From G963556115 sp963666605 (GTDB taxonomy: Bacteria; Planctomycetota; SZUA-567), in assembly GCA_965140405.1 (NCBI GenBank), contig OZ223208.1:2604001-2668000 (forward strand): a stretch of 64,000 nt of DNA. The letters are read 5' to 3'. Positions 28,128 through 37,397 of this stretch are shown one piece after another. Positions within the stretch are counted from its first letter, which is position 1. Each line of letters begins with the position of its first letter. The notes beneath the pieces were generated by a model. It did no database searches and had not been told where the DNA came from. It saw nothing but the letters and a program-made list of their open reading frames with translations. The translations under genes were made by a program, and so were the position numbers.

Positions 28128-28409
28128 TTATCTTAGAACTTCAATTGACTGATCATCAGCCAGACGAACCATTACTTTTTTAATCGGGTTAGTAGTACCA
28201 ATACTTCTACCATAGCGGCGCTTCTTACCATGAGTAATAATAGTTCTAATACTCTTTGGAGTCACACCCCAGATTGTTTGCAATGCATTTCTAACGTCAA
28301 CCTTAGTAGCCTCAACATCAACGACAAAAGTATAAGTATTAAGCTTCTCAGCATACTCATGCCCTTTTTCAGAGATATAAGGACGCTTAATAACGCGATA
28401 CGGATCCAT
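28128..28409 (-). CDS. rplW: Large ribosomal subunit protein uL23
   Basis: 93 aa; VIKRPYISEKGHEYAEKLNT and VEATKVDVRNALQTIWGV. Docking site for SRP and trigger factor at the exit tunnel. One base separates it from the rplD stop. Confidence 0.97.
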   Translation of the reverse strand: MDPYRVIKRPYISEKGHEYAEKLNTYTFVVDVEATKVDVRNALQTIWGVTPKSIRTIITHGKKRRYGRSIGTTNPIKKVMVRLADDQSIEVLR

Positions 28410-28410
28410 A

Positions 28411-29034
28411 TTAATTTAACTCCTCTGATATTGCCATCAGTGCTTCTTTAGTAATAAGCACCTGCTTTGGCTTCAAAACATTATATGTAGTAAGCGACTT
28501 TAGCGGGCTCATCTGAACCTTAGGCAAATTCCTTACACTCTTCCAAAGAATCTGATCTGCATCCCTTGTTACAACCAAGCATGAAGACTCAATATTTAGA
28601 TTCTTGAAAACACTAGCCGCTTCCTTTGTCTTTGGAGCTTCCATTGACAACGAATCAACTACAACAAACTCACCATCTCTTAGCTTACCAAGGATCGCAC
28701 TCTTAAGAGCAGCGCGACGTGCCTTCTTAGGCATATCCTTTGTATAGTCACGAGGCTTTGGACCATGAGCCACAGCACCACCACGACTACCAACACGACA
28801 AGCATAACCCTGACGAGCACGCCCAGTACCTTTCTGACGGAAAGGCTTACCAGAACGACAAATCATTTCGCGTCTATTCTTAGTACTGTGAGTACCAGCG
28901 CGTTGATTCGCCTCAAACATAACGACAGCCTGATGTACTAGAGTGTAGTTTACAAACTTCCCTAGACAGCTATCATCAAACGAGATTTTTTCAATCTCTT
29001 TACCGCTTCGATCATATACAGGTAATTCGATCAT
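28411..29034 (-). CDS. rplD: Large ribosomal subunit protein uL4, first gene of the operon
   Basis: 207 aa; HQAVVMFEANQRAGTHSTKN, GTGRARQGYACRVGSRGGAV and GPKPRDYTKDMPKKARRAAL define uL4. In E. coli uL4 autoregulates the S10 operon through the rpsJ leader. Here rplD itself is first: rpsJ and rplC do not precede it, and upstream lies a ~250-nt leader and promoter. Confidence 0.98.
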   Translation of the reverse strand: MIELPVYDRSGKEIEKISFDDSCLGKFVNYTLVHQAVVMFEANQRAGTHSTKNRREMICRSGKPFRQKGTGRARQGYACRVGSRGGAVAHGPKPRDYTKDMPKKARRAALKSAILGKLRDGEFVVVDSLSMEAPKTKEAASVFKNLNIESSCLVVTRDADQILWKSVRNLPKVQMSPLKSLTTYNVLKPKQVLITKEALMAISEELN

Positions 29035-29284
29035 ATTACTTTCCTATCCGGTTCACCGAACCGAAACCCTATGGCTGACAACCCAGCGCGACAGACCTAT
29101 TGCATCTTGCCTAAATCATCGCCGACCAAAGAAAAAAAATGGACCCTCATTGAAATCACAATGAACGCCCTCGAAATCCGCATAAACAAATTCATACCGA
29201 TTTACGAGAGCCAGCAGTTCGTTGTTTAAACCCTTAAGTACCAATAAGAGTTTTAACGCTTGAAGGCTCCTTAACTCAAATGTC
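29035..29284 (-). promoter_or_regulatory. Long 5' leader of the ribosomal-protein operon
   Basis: From the predicted start point (~29284) to the rplD ATG. GC is ~44 % by my count over 29041-29280 and 55 % in the 60 bases next to rplD, well above the ~25-30 % of the flank beyond 29290. Hairpins are visible (GGTTC/GAACC at ~29050-29061; TCATTG/CAATGA at 29147-29164), the latter followed on the minus strand by eight T (29132-29139), like an attenuator. Length and structure suggest an autoregulatory leader, perhaps bound by uL4. Small frames on both strands (52 codons at 29071 +, 61 at 29116-29301 -) look non-coding. Confidence 0.5.
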
Positions 29285-29290
29285 TTTAAC

Positions 29291-29318
29291 AGTATATCCA
29301 ATATCCCTTCTCTTACAA
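29291..29318 (-). promoter_or_regulatory. Sigma-70 promoter for the rplD operon
   Basis: On the minus strand TTGTAA (29313-29318) and TATACT (29291-29296) are separated by 16 bases; upstream is A/T-rich with long A-runs, like an UP element. Predicted start about 29284. Confidence 0.6.
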
Positions 29319-29700
29319 GAGGTCTTTTTTATTTTTTACCTTTTTTTTTCTACAAAGCCATCCATCCATAGCCTTACCCTCGTTATACAACAATTTACAC
29401 AAGGAACAAAATATTTCTTAAAACAATATAAACAACTATATATTAACACTTACAACAATTATATAGCGAATTATTTTCTCAATAGCAATATACTTTTTTT
29501 AAAAAAATATTTTATCCTACACTATCATCTTTTCCACAATTATAGCATTACTTCCCAAGATTTTCCTAATATTTCTTTCTTTTTCACCAACTCTCACCGG
29601 AAAAATTATAACTTCATAATAATTTATTCATTTATGCTACTTGCTTAATCAAGCATATATCTAAACATCACTATATTAATAAGTTATAGCATTATGATCA
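29319..29700. other. Extremely AT-rich intergenic stretch
   Basis: Nearly 400 bases, mostly A/T, between the ribosomal operon promoter and the terminator of the upstream glutamate-synthase-like gene. A 122-codon plus-strand frame here has low-complexity Phe/Tyr/Ile/Asn composition and no ribosome site; I see no gene. Confidence 0.6.
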
Positions 29701-29735
29701 ATAAGAGAGTAGGTATAATTACCCTACTCTCTTTA
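29701..29735 (-). terminator. Hairpin downstream of the FMN glutamate synthase-like gene
   Basis: Arms AAGAGAGTAGG.TA / TACCCTACTCTCTT with one bulge and a short loop; weak T content follows on both strands. It lies 28 bases past the stop of the minus-strand gene. Confidence 0.6.
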
Positions 29736-29762
29736 TTATTCTGAATTTAACTAAGTTAGACA

Positions 29763-31400
29763 CTACTTTAAAATAGATCTAGCCTTATCATCACCAATAT
29801 CTGCCATAAACGGTATCCCTGTCAGTTCAGCAGTCTCTCTATTACCAGCCATAAGCTCATCTCTGCTAATCTCTGAAAGTTTGAATTTCCTTGCTCCCGC
29901 CATAAACTGCTGCAAACCACACGCAAGTTTGTCTCCATAACCATACATGGCTACCGCACCAAATGGAATACTTCCCATTTCGTTTGCCCCAACCTTATTC
30001 TTTACGTCTTCCCACGCCGCAAATATCTCTTCTGGGTATGTTCCAACCTCTTTTACGCTCGCAGGTAACTCTTCCCAGTGTCCATTAAGTTCAGCACGTC
30101 TCTCAGGTTGAAATACACCTTGAATATTCGAACCTAGGTATCCTGGTATCATTGGTGCACGACCCATACATATTAGCTTTGCATATGGAGCACCCAGCGC
30201 CATAGCCTTAAATATATGATCTTCACGAGCAAATCCACCAGCAAGAGAGATATCAGGTACCTTCTTACCTGATTCTTCAAGAATTTTACAATATTCATAA
30301 GTCTTTACATGAAGGTGAAGGCTAGGTACTCCCCAATTCTCCATCATATTCCAAGGGCTCATCCCTGTACCACCACCAGCACCATCAATTGTAAGAAGAT
30401 CAAGATTACAATCAGACGCACAACGTATAGCCAGAGCTAGCGCTTCATTGCTATACGCACCAGTCTTAAGAGAAATACGCTTGAAACCTAGTGATCTAAG
30501 CCCATCTACAGCTTTAATAAATTCTTGACGAACTTCTTCTGCCGAGTCAAGGTTTGTTGCCCCAAGGCGACTATGTCTTGCAAATGACCTAATAGCCCTT
30601 GAATTATATGCTGCCTCTACAGAGGAGTCATATGGGTTAGGGTCTACGACATAACCACGATCCTTCAAAAAACGAGCATACTCTATATCACTAACTTGAA
30701 TTTCACCACCAATGTCCTTTGCACCCTGCCCCCATTTAAGTTCAATAATTATTTTATCACTGTATTTATTAATTATGTATTCAGCAACACCATTACGAGT
30801 GTCTTCTACATTCATCTGAATAATAATAGCACCGTAGCCATCATAATAACGCAAAAAGGTATCTATACGCCTCTCAAGCTCTGGTGCAGACTCTATGCAA
30901 CCATCTTTAAATTTTGATTTCCTATCTACCCCGACAACATTCTCACCAATAACTATTGGGATACCACAAAGAGCAGCGCCCACAGCAAATGAATCCCAAT
31001 ATTTTGCAGCAATAAAGGTAGAACCCAATGCTCCTGTCATGATAGGGATCCGGCATTTTGTCTCTACTTCGTTACCAAATGATGTTTCAATATTAACATT
31101 TGGGAAGACACAATCGTCTGGATCATTTGTGAGCCCCTCAGCTAAACCATTTGCCCCCCAAGCATACCCTTGTATCCTCAGTGCATGGTACCCAGCCCCT
31201 TCACACACAACGTTAGCAGCTCCTGAAGTAGACTCTCCAAAAGCTCTAGGATAGAGTAACTTTCTACCTATAAGGGATGAAAGCCACGTCTCACACTTCC
31301 CTTTACAACTACTCATACATAGCGTGCATAGTCCAGACTCACATGGGTTTCCTCTGTTAACAGTACCTAAAGCATCATTACTTTTGCGCCATTGTTGCAT
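29763..31400 (-). CDS. FMN-binding glutamate synthase family protein with Cys-rich N-terminus
   Basis: 545 aa, matching the FMN/synthase (GltB2) domain of glutamate synthase without the glutaminase or NAD(P)H subunits. Conserved FMN-barrel segments include IIIELKWGQGAKDIGG, RISLKTGAYS, LLTIDGAGGGTGMSPW and DISLAGGFAREDHIFKAMALGA. The N-terminus carries five Cys at positions 20, 25, 28, 32 and 36 (CESGLCTLCMSSCKGKC), which could hold an Fe-S cluster. Such stand-alone proteins are frequent in anaerobes; their physiological substrate is often unproven. AAGGAGAA precedes the ATG. It is a single-gene unit. Confidence 0.85.
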   Translation of the reverse strand: MQQWRKSNDALGTVNRGNPCESGLCTLCMSSCKGKCETWLSSLIGRKLLYPRAFGESTSGAANVVCEGAGYHALRIQGYAWGANGLAEGLTNDPDDCVFPNVNIETSFGNEVETKCRIPIMTGALGSTFIAAKYWDSFAVGAALCGIPIVIGENVVGVDRKSKFKDGCIESAPELERRIDTFLRYYDGYGAIIIQMNVEDTRNGVAEYIINKYSDKIIIELKWGQGAKDIGGEIQVSDIEYARFLKDRGYVVDPNPYDSSVEAAYNSRAIRSFARHSRLGATNLDSAEEVRQEFIKAVDGLRSLGFKRISLKTGAYSNEALALAIRCASDCNLDLLTIDGAGGGTGMSPWNMMENWGVPSLHLHVKTYEYCKILEESGKKVPDISLAGGFAREDHIFKAMALGAPYAKLICMGRAPMIPGYLGSNIQGVFQPERRAELNGHWEELPASVKEVGTYPEEIFAAWEDVKNKVGANEMGSIPFGAVAMYGYGDKLACGLQQFMAGARKFKLSEISRDELMAGNRETAELTGIPFMADIGDDKARSILK

Positions 31401-31845
31401 AACTTCTCCTTGTTAAATAAGCTTTCATGCCTTAGAGCAACTAGACTTATATAAACAATAACATGGCAGTAGTGCAAATAGACTGAGTCACAAAGCATTA
31501 CCAAGGTCATTATTTAACGAAAAAGGGAACAAACAAACCAATCATCACAAGTTGTTATTCAAGACATAAAAGCAATTCAATATTTTGGCATACTTATGCC
31601 ATAACAAACGACCTACACATTACACTTAAACACATGCTTGAATCTATCACTGCTAACAATCAAAGTCAATAATAGTTATTATAATAATCAGTAATTTATA
31701 GCCCACATGTAGCAAGCAATATCCACACTGAAAAACTGCAATCACAAAATCTTAATATATATACACTTATACAAACAATACCCACTACTAACAGTAAAGT
31801 TATTAACCTTAATTTTAAAAAACAAATACAGCATTACAGCACGAT

Positions 31846-31861
31846 GTGACAATTTTGTCAC
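31846..31861. repeat. Palindrome GTGACAA-TT-TTGTCAC
   Basis: Perfect 7-base arms with a 2-base centre in an otherwise featureless region. This looks like a dimeric-regulator site but is far (~445 bases) from the nearest start. Confidence 0.3.
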
Positions 31862-31907
31862 TGTCATACTCTATCTAAGTCACCCCACACCAAGTATAAT
31901 TCCATAA

Positions 31908-31936
31908 ATAAAAGGAAAAACCACTCAGGTTTTTCC
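31908..31936 (-). terminator. Terminator after the zinc-ribbon protein gene
   Basis: GGAAAAACC/GGTTTTTCC arms (31914-31922, 31928-31936) with a 5-base loop; minus strand continues CCTTTTATTT. 60 bases beyond the stop. Confidence 0.75.
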
Positions 31937-31996
31937 TCAAAGTTATACTAAGTTACTACTATGCATAAATTACATGATTAATTCATAAATACAGCC

Positions 31997-32722
31997 TTAT
32001 TCTTCGTTAACAACAAACAGTATCCTTCCACATCCAGGACAGAGGCATTTGTCAATATTAATATGCGCTATCACAACGTTTACCACACTTGCCGAAACCT
32101 TCCTAAAACACATCTGACAAGCAGAGTTTTTTAACTCTGAAAGAGCATAGCCCTTACCTCTTGATAGAGAATGATTATAAATTTTCATTACATCAACATC
32201 TTTGGCTTCAATTTCAGCTATTTTAGCCTTTCTTCTCTTTATGAGCTCAATTTGCTCAGTCTTGATAAGTTTGGCATCAGATTTATTACTAGACTGCACC
32301 TCTTCTAGCTTTTCCTCTTCAACAACAAGCTGTTCATTCTTCTCTGTTAGTATAGTTTTAAGTCCATCTAGCTCTTCCATGAGCTCTAGTTCTTTCTGCT
32401 CATTATCAGAGATACTCTTTTTAACATCCTTTATTCTCTCAGTAACGATCTTATACTCTTTGGAATTCTTGACAATCCCGATTTTCTGATCTAGGTCTCT
32501 TGTTTCCCCTTCGAGACTCTTAACATCAAGCCCTAAAGCATCAATCTGTGCAGCACAGCGCATACAAGCTTCCTGCACCTCACTTCTAGAAGCTTTAACT
32601 GCGTCACAGTTCTGCTGTTGCATTTCTAACTCTTTTGGGCCAGCATCGACCCTTCTTTTAAGTGATACCAATTTAGCATCAATTTCAGCCAATTCTTTTA
32701 ATTTATCAAAGACCACACTCAT
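31997..32722 (-). CDS. Coiled-coil protein with C4 zinc ribbon (CdsZ/zf-RING_7 family)
   Basis: 241 aa: a long N-terminal helical coiled-coil (about residues 5-185, rich in Glu/Lys/Leu) and a C-terminal zinc ribbon with two CxxC pairs (CQMC and CPGC, about residues 203-231). This is the layout of the zf-RING_7 family, whose chlamydial member CT398/CdsZ was linked to type III secretion and to sigma-54. No secretion gene is adjacent; rpoD lies ~150 bases upstream on the same strand but is separated by a terminator. CAGGAGAG precedes the ATG. Function here is unknown. Confidence 0.82.
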   Translation of the reverse strand: MSVVFDKLKELAEIDAKLVSLKRRVDAGPKELEMQQQNCDAVKASRSEVQEACMRCAAQIDALGLDVKSLEGETRDLDQKIGIVKNSKEYKIVTERIKDVKKSISDNEQKELELMEELDGLKTILTEKNEQLVVEEEKLEEVQSSNKSDAKLIKTEQIELIKRRKAKIAEIEAKDVDVMKIYNHSLSRGKGYALSELKNSACQMCFRKVSASVVNVVIAHINIDKCLCPGCGRILFVVNEE

Positions 32723-32833
32723 ACTAGCTCTCCTGTAGTTATATATGGTTTAAAATACCAAATTGCTAAACAAAATAATTAATACAAAGTAAGGATTCAA
32801 GGAACAGCTCTTTAGAGATAGAATTTTACTATT

Positions 32834-32866
32834 AAAAATCCCTACCCAAATAAAATTAGGTAGGGA
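32834..32866 (-). terminator. Terminator after rpoD
   Basis: TCCCTACC/GGTAGGGA arms (32839-32846, 32859-32866) with the minus strand continuing into TTTTTAAT; directly after the rpoD stop. Confidence 0.8.
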
Positions 32867-32872
32867 TATAAT

Positions 32873-34858
32873 TTACTGTTCTACTATATCTTCAAGAAAA
32901 CCATTCAGTTTTCTACTTCTAACTGGATGCTGTAGTTTTTTCAAAGCTTTTGCTTCTATCTGACGTACACGTTCCCTTGTAACATTAAACTTACGGCCAA
33001 CCTCTTCAAGGGTATAAGTATAGTCATCACCAATACCATACCTTAGCTTTATAATCTCACGCTCTCTAAAAGTCAGAGACTCCAAGACATTATCGATTTT
33101 ATCCTTGAGCATCTCATAACTGGCAACATTGACAGGATTATCAACCGAAGTATCCTCAATAAAGTCACCGAAATGACTGTCATCTGCATCTCCAGCACCA
33201 ATTGGTCTATCCAGCGATATCGGATGCTTACTAATCCTCATGACCCTTCTAGCTTCAGAAATAGGAATATCTGCTTCTTTTGCTATTTCTTCTACAGTAG
33301 GTTCTCTACCAATTTGCTGCACAAGCAACCTAGTTATTCTACGTAGCTTACTCATCGTTTCAATCATGTGTACAGGTATTCGAATAGTACGAGCTTGGTC
33401 TGCTATCGCTCTAGTAATTGCTTGCCTGATCCACCAAGTAGCATAAGTAGAAAATTTATAACCTCTTCTATACTCATACTTCTCAACAGCTTTCATCAAC
33501 CCAGTATTACCTTCCTGAATCAGGTCGATAAATGACAGCCCTCTATGCCTATACTTCTTTGCTATAGATACTACAAGCCTTAAATTACCGCTTGAAAGAT
33601 GCTGTTTGACCTTTTGATACATCTTATAGCGTTTCCTAATATGCCCTGCTCTAGATCTAAGTCTCTCAAGAGGCTCTTGTGCCTCCATACGTATTCTATT
33701 GAGCTTATCCTCTGCCATTTCAAGCTTTCTTTTTTCGATGACAGTGGCTTTACTACCTTTTTTAGAGATCTGCGCAATTTCACGTTCGAGTCGATACGAT
33801 TCCATAGCCATATCTTCGATACGTTTCTTTACCGGCATGATTCTCTTTGTACGTAGTCCCAGCTCTTCAAGAAGCATAGCACCACGCCTTTGACGCAGCC
33901 TAAGTTCAGAGAAGATCTTGCTCTCCTCACTCTCTGAGAGTCCACCTTTCTCAAGCTGTTTCCAGAGATCAACACATATAACATATAACTCTTCAAGAGT
34001 TGTGATGTGCCCAGGCAGTCTAGAAAGAATATCATTCTTCCCAATTCCTGCTGGATTTGTAGTCCTCATGATCTTATCAAGAGTTTCTCTGTTTTGTGCA
34101 ACTTTCTTGTTAAGTTCCATCACATATCTTATTGCGATAGGGCTTTCAAGGGTACGCTTTCTAAACCTTTTACAGGATATTTCTATCTGCTTAGCAAGGG
34201 TAACCTCTTCTTCTCTAGTTAGAAGTGGAATACTTCCCATTTCCGACAGATACATCCTTACAGGATCATGAATATCCCCATTATCCGAATCAACACTTAC
34301 TGCGCCATCGTCATCATCTGGAGTCTCATCTGGAAGTACATCAGTATCTGCTTCTTCTTCTTCTACACCATCGTCATCTAGATCAACACCTTCTTTTGCC
34401 AGTCTAGACAGTACAGCATCTATATCCTTACCAGTAACAACATCTTCCGGCAAAACTTTATTGAGTTCACTATATGTAATAGTTTTCTTTCCCTTGAAGG
34501 CCTCTAGAATCTCTTCTATTACCGCTTCAGTAATTACAACTGAAGGGGCTTCAGGTACTTTTTCTTCTTCTGACTCCACATCTACAGATGTTTCAACATC
34601 ATCAGGTACAAGTTTAGCGATCTCATCATCATCTAGGTCATCATCTTCATCATCTAAATCATCACCTAAACTCTTAATTTTAGTTGCAACTTTTTTAGAA
34701 GTCTTCTTCTTTGTAGTGGTCTTTTTCTTTTTTACAGCTTTCTGAGATTCAGAAACAACTGTCTTCTTGGTGGCCACTTTTTTACTGCTTTTTTTTGCTA
34801 CTACAGCAGTATCTTTTTTAGAAGCTTTCTTTTTTGCTACCTTTTTTTTGGCACTCAT
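32873..34858 (-). CDS. rpoD: Primary sigma factor sigma-70 with Lys-rich N-terminal extension
   Basis: 661 aa. Regions 1.2 (DPVRMYLSEMGSIPLLTREE), 2 (KKYRHRGLSFIDLIQEGNTG, YATWWIRQAITRAIADQART), 3 and 4 (EVGRKFNVTRERVRQIEAKA) are intact, so this is the housekeeping sigma. A region 1.1-like helical domain lies at ~105-165. Before it the first ~65 residues are dominated by Lys/Ala/Thr repeats (KKK, KKVATKK), then an acidic run (DDLDDEDDDLDDDE). Such a histone-like basic tail is absent from E. coli RpoD. It is a stand-alone gene with its own terminator. Confidence 0.97.
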   Translation of the reverse strand: MSAKKKVAKKKASKKDTAVVAKKSSKKVATKKTVVSESQKAVKKKKTTTKKKTSKKVATKIKSLGDDLDDEDDDLDDDEIAKLVPDDVETSVDVESEEEKVPEAPSVVITEAVIEEILEAFKGKKTITYSELNKVLPEDVVTGKDIDAVLSRLAKEGVDLDDDGVEEEEADTDVLPDETPDDDDGAVSVDSDNGDIHDPVRMYLSEMGSIPLLTREEEVTLAKQIEISCKRFRKRTLESPIAIRYVMELNKKVAQNRETLDKIMRTTNPAGIGKNDILSRLPGHITTLEELYVICVDLWKQLEKGGLSESEESKIFSELRLRQRRGAMLLEELGLRTKRIMPVKKRIEDMAMESYRLEREIAQISKKGSKATVIEKRKLEMAEDKLNRIRMEAQEPLERLRSRAGHIRKRYKMYQKVKQHLSSGNLRLVVSIAKKYRHRGLSFIDLIQEGNTGLMKAVEKYEYRRGYKFSTYATWWIRQAITRAIADQARTIRIPVHMIETMSKLRRITRLLVQQIGREPTVEEIAKEADIPISEARRVMRISKHPISLDRPIGAGDADDSHFGDFIEDTSVDNPVNVASYEMLKDKIDNVLESLTFREREIIKLRYGIGDDYTYTLEEVGRKFNVTRERVRQIEAKALKKLQHPVRSRKLNGFLEDIVEQ

Positions 34859-35199
34859 GCTCTAAGCACTCCTGCTTTCTATTAACAATAATGATACTTA
34901 AGTTTAAAAAATTTAATTAATCAATCAAGAGCCTATCCCTAGCCTCCCTTTTAACCTCCAATACATTTCGATATTACTTATTTATTATCAAAGACTTATA
35001 CAACAAAACCTATATAATAAATCTGTATAATCAACATTAGTTACACCATTTCAACATAACTAAATCTCTATAGTTTTCTTAATTATATACGAAAATACCT
35101 TCCAGTCTAGTTTTTCTTTCTAATCAACCAAAAGAATAGTTGCAGTAAGTTCAATTTATAATCAAGTAACTTAAAAATACAAGCTCAGTATTTTGTTTG
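34859..35199. other. Intergenic region between dnaG and rpoD
   Basis: About 340 AT-rich bases. Presumably the rpoD promoter and the end of the dnaG transcript. No gene, clear terminator or RNA was recognised. Confidence 0.5.
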
Positions 35200-37158
35200 C
35201 TAGCTAATATTGAGCCCTCGTATTTCCTTCTCAATCTTCATTTTTTCAAGTAGTAGCGTATCGGCCAACTCTTTATTTCCAGAAAGCTCGGCTCTTGCAT
35301 GTTCTGCACTAAGTCCATCACGTCTATCTTTGAGCCCATCGATCCTTATCCTACTCAGGATATCATTTAGTTCTGCAGCATTTAGGCTCTCATCTTCCCC
35401 TACGGATTTCACTCCATGTTTATCTTTATCACTAGAATATGCAAAGTCTACAAAGTTTAATAGCAACCCTTTAACACCTTCATTTACAGTCTTCTCCAAC
35501 AAGCGCTCTACTCTTATTCGCTTCTCATTGGAGCCAAACCACTCATCTCTTATCAGGGTAGCACACAAGTGCTCAACCTCTCCGTACCACTCATCTGGAG
35601 GATACTCATCAACAATTTTATCACACCATTGCCGATCTAAAAACATATATCTTAGTAATCTGTCTTCTGCTCGGAGCTTTCCTTGCTTTTGTGCATCAAT
35701 AATTATTGGAGAGGCATACTGCTTTGGCTTACTCCCACTACCTTTATCTCTACTGAATTTCTGAAAATCACTAGCAGAGTAATCTTGATATCTTGTCCTT
35801 CGATTTTCTTTAGGCTCAGGAAGAGAGTTCTCGCTAACACCTGCTACTTCGGCCACCTTACTGCGCATCATATTTCTTCTTAAGAGATTTGGACAGAGAT
35901 TTACTAAATCCATAATACTCTCAATTGCAGCAGTCTTTCCTCCTAAATCACCTGAAAAATCTTTACTTCCGAGCTCTTCCTCAATTACATACGCAAAACT
36001 TTCCTTTGCCCCCGCAATAAATTCTTTAAACCTATCAGCCCCAAATTTTGGTAAAAACTCTCCAGCATCTTTGACTTCAAGACTGGATAATACCCAGAGA
36101 TTTACATCTTCCTCCATAAAAAGGTCGATGGCTCTCATAGTTGCCTTCTTGCCAGCACTATCATTATCAAAGAGAGCTAATACCTTACCGTCATTATGTA
36201 TATATCTCTTTAAAAGCCTGATATGTTCTACCGTCAAACTAGTACCAAGGGTTGCTACGACATTTCTTATACCATACTGATGGCACATTATTGTGTCTGT
36301 ATACCCTTCTACAACAATCGCAGTCTTAGTAAGTCCTATCTCTTTTGCGGCAAAATTCAGACCAAAGAGTAGATTTCTCTTCATAAAGAGAGGAGTCTCC
36401 GAAGTATTTATATACTTACCACCGGACTCAGGCTTCTCTTCAAGCACCCTACCGCCAAAACCAATTGGTCTCTCTTGCAAATCAAAGATAGGAAACATAA
36501 CCCTACCTCTAAAAGCATCATAGACCTTATCACTCTGATCTTTTTGCCTAAAAATTCCAGCTTCCAAACCAATTTCTTTGGCTTGCTCGACCTTATGGTC
36601 ACCACTAAGCGCAACAACCCGCTTAAGATAAGAGTTGAGTAGACCTTCCCATCTTTCAGGAGCCCAGCCCAATCCCCAACCTGTGATGGTCTCTTTTTTA
36701 AATCCTCTGCTTAAAAGGTATTCTCTGGCAGCTGCTCCTTCCCTGTCGTCAGCTAGAGCTGCACGAAAATAGTCAAATGCCTGTTTACAAGCCCATAATA
36801 ATGCCTGTTTTTTATCTTTATTCACTCCAGCCTGCGCTGGGTCAGCAACTCGCCCATTCTCATATTCGAGCGTAATACCTGCACGGGTAGCGAGTTTTTC
36901 AATCGCTTCTGGAAATTCACATCTTTCCATAAGCTGCACAAATTTAATTGCACTACCACCTACCCCGCAACCGAAGCATTTAAATATCTGTAGTTGAGGA
37001 TTAACATTGAATGATGGGGTTTTTTCATTATGAAATGGACATACTGCTAGAAAGCTTGAACCAGTGCGCTTGAGCTTAACACCATAACTTTCCACTATAT
37101 CAACAATATCGCTACTATCTTGCACCCTTTGTATGGAGTTTTCACTTATTAAAGGCAC
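35200..37158 (-). CDS. dnaG: DNA primase
   Basis: 652 aa. Makes RNA primers for replication. The CHC2 zinc-binding domain has C40, H43, C61 and C64 (CPFHNEKTPSFNVN, CFGCG); the Toprim core has VVEGYTDTIM and LFDNDSAGKKAT; a C-terminal helicase-binding region follows. I start at a GTG (37158) because AGAGG lies 8 bases before it; a longest-frame start 9 bases upstream would overlap this site. The dnaG-rpoD order is conserved in many bacteria, although here a 340-base gap separates them. Confidence 0.97.
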   Translation of the reverse strand: MPLISENSIQRVQDSSDIVDIVESYGVKLKRTGSSFLAVCPFHNEKTPSFNVNPQLQIFKCFGCGVGGSAIKFVQLMERCEFPEAIEKLATRAGITLEYENGRVADPAQAGVNKDKKQALLWACKQAFDYFRAALADDREGAAAREYLLSRGFKKETITGWGLGWAPERWEGLLNSYLKRVVALSGDHKVEQAKEIGLEAGIFRQKDQSDKVYDAFRGRVMFPIFDLQERPIGFGGRVLEEKPESGGKYINTSETPLFMKRNLLFGLNFAAKEIGLTKTAIVVEGYTDTIMCHQYGIRNVVATLGTSLTVEHIRLLKRYIHNDGKVLALFDNDSAGKKATMRAIDLFMEEDVNLWVLSSLEVKDAGEFLPKFGADRFKEFIAGAKESFAYVIEEELGSKDFSGDLGGKTAAIESIMDLVNLCPNLLRRNMMRSKVAEVAGVSENSLPEPKENRRTRYQDYSASDFQKFSRDKGSGSKPKQYASPIIIDAQKQGKLRAEDRLLRYMFLDRQWCDKIVDEYPPDEWYGEVEHLCATLIRDEWFGSNEKRIRVERLLEKTVNEGVKGLLLNFVDFAYSSDKDKHGVKSVGEDESLNAAELNDILSRIRIDGLKDRRDGLSAEHARAELSGNKELADTLLLEKMKIEKEIRGLNIS

Positions 37159-37339
37159 GAACAGCACCTCTTTCTAGTGTCATCACCCACGACAAAATCC
37201 CCCTAATCTCATATATGCCACTCCTTTTCAAGCATAATACCATTTTAATAATTACATGGCATTAACATTATTATACCACAAAAAATCCACTAAGTAAGAG
37301 GAATTAATATTTTTACCGTTTTTTCTCGTGTTTAGCATA

Positions 37340-37375
37340 ATAAAGAGAGTCTATTCACGAATGAATAGACTCTCT
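37340..37375 (-). terminator. Terminator after gapA
   Basis: Perfect 14-base arms AGAGAGTCTATTCA/TGAATAGACTCTCT with a 4-base loop; minus strand continues TTTATTAT. 22 bases past the gapA stop. Confidence 0.9.
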
Positions 37376-37397
37376 AAAAACAAAGTGAAACTTATTA

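Larger units (their letters stand above)
31401..31996. other. Intergenic region of ~600 bases
   Basis: AT-rich. It holds the promoter side of the glutamate-synthase-like gene, a palindrome GTGACAA-TT-TTGTCAC at 31846-31861 and the terminator of the downstream-numbered zinc-ribbon gene at 31908-31936. No CDS or RNA gene was recognised. Confidence 0.55.

Noticed and set aside
29071..29229. 52-codon plus-strand frame antisense to the rplD leader
   Set aside because: No SD, no recognisable motif; the higher GC is better explained by a structured leader on the other strand.
29280..29648. 122-codon plus-strand frame
   Set aside because: Low-complexity Phe/Tyr/Ile/Asn composition from AT-rich DNA, overlaps the rplD promoter, no ribosome site.
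31401..31996. Unannotated gene in the 600-base gap
   Set aside because: No frame of convincing length or SD on either strand; only a palindrome and a terminator.
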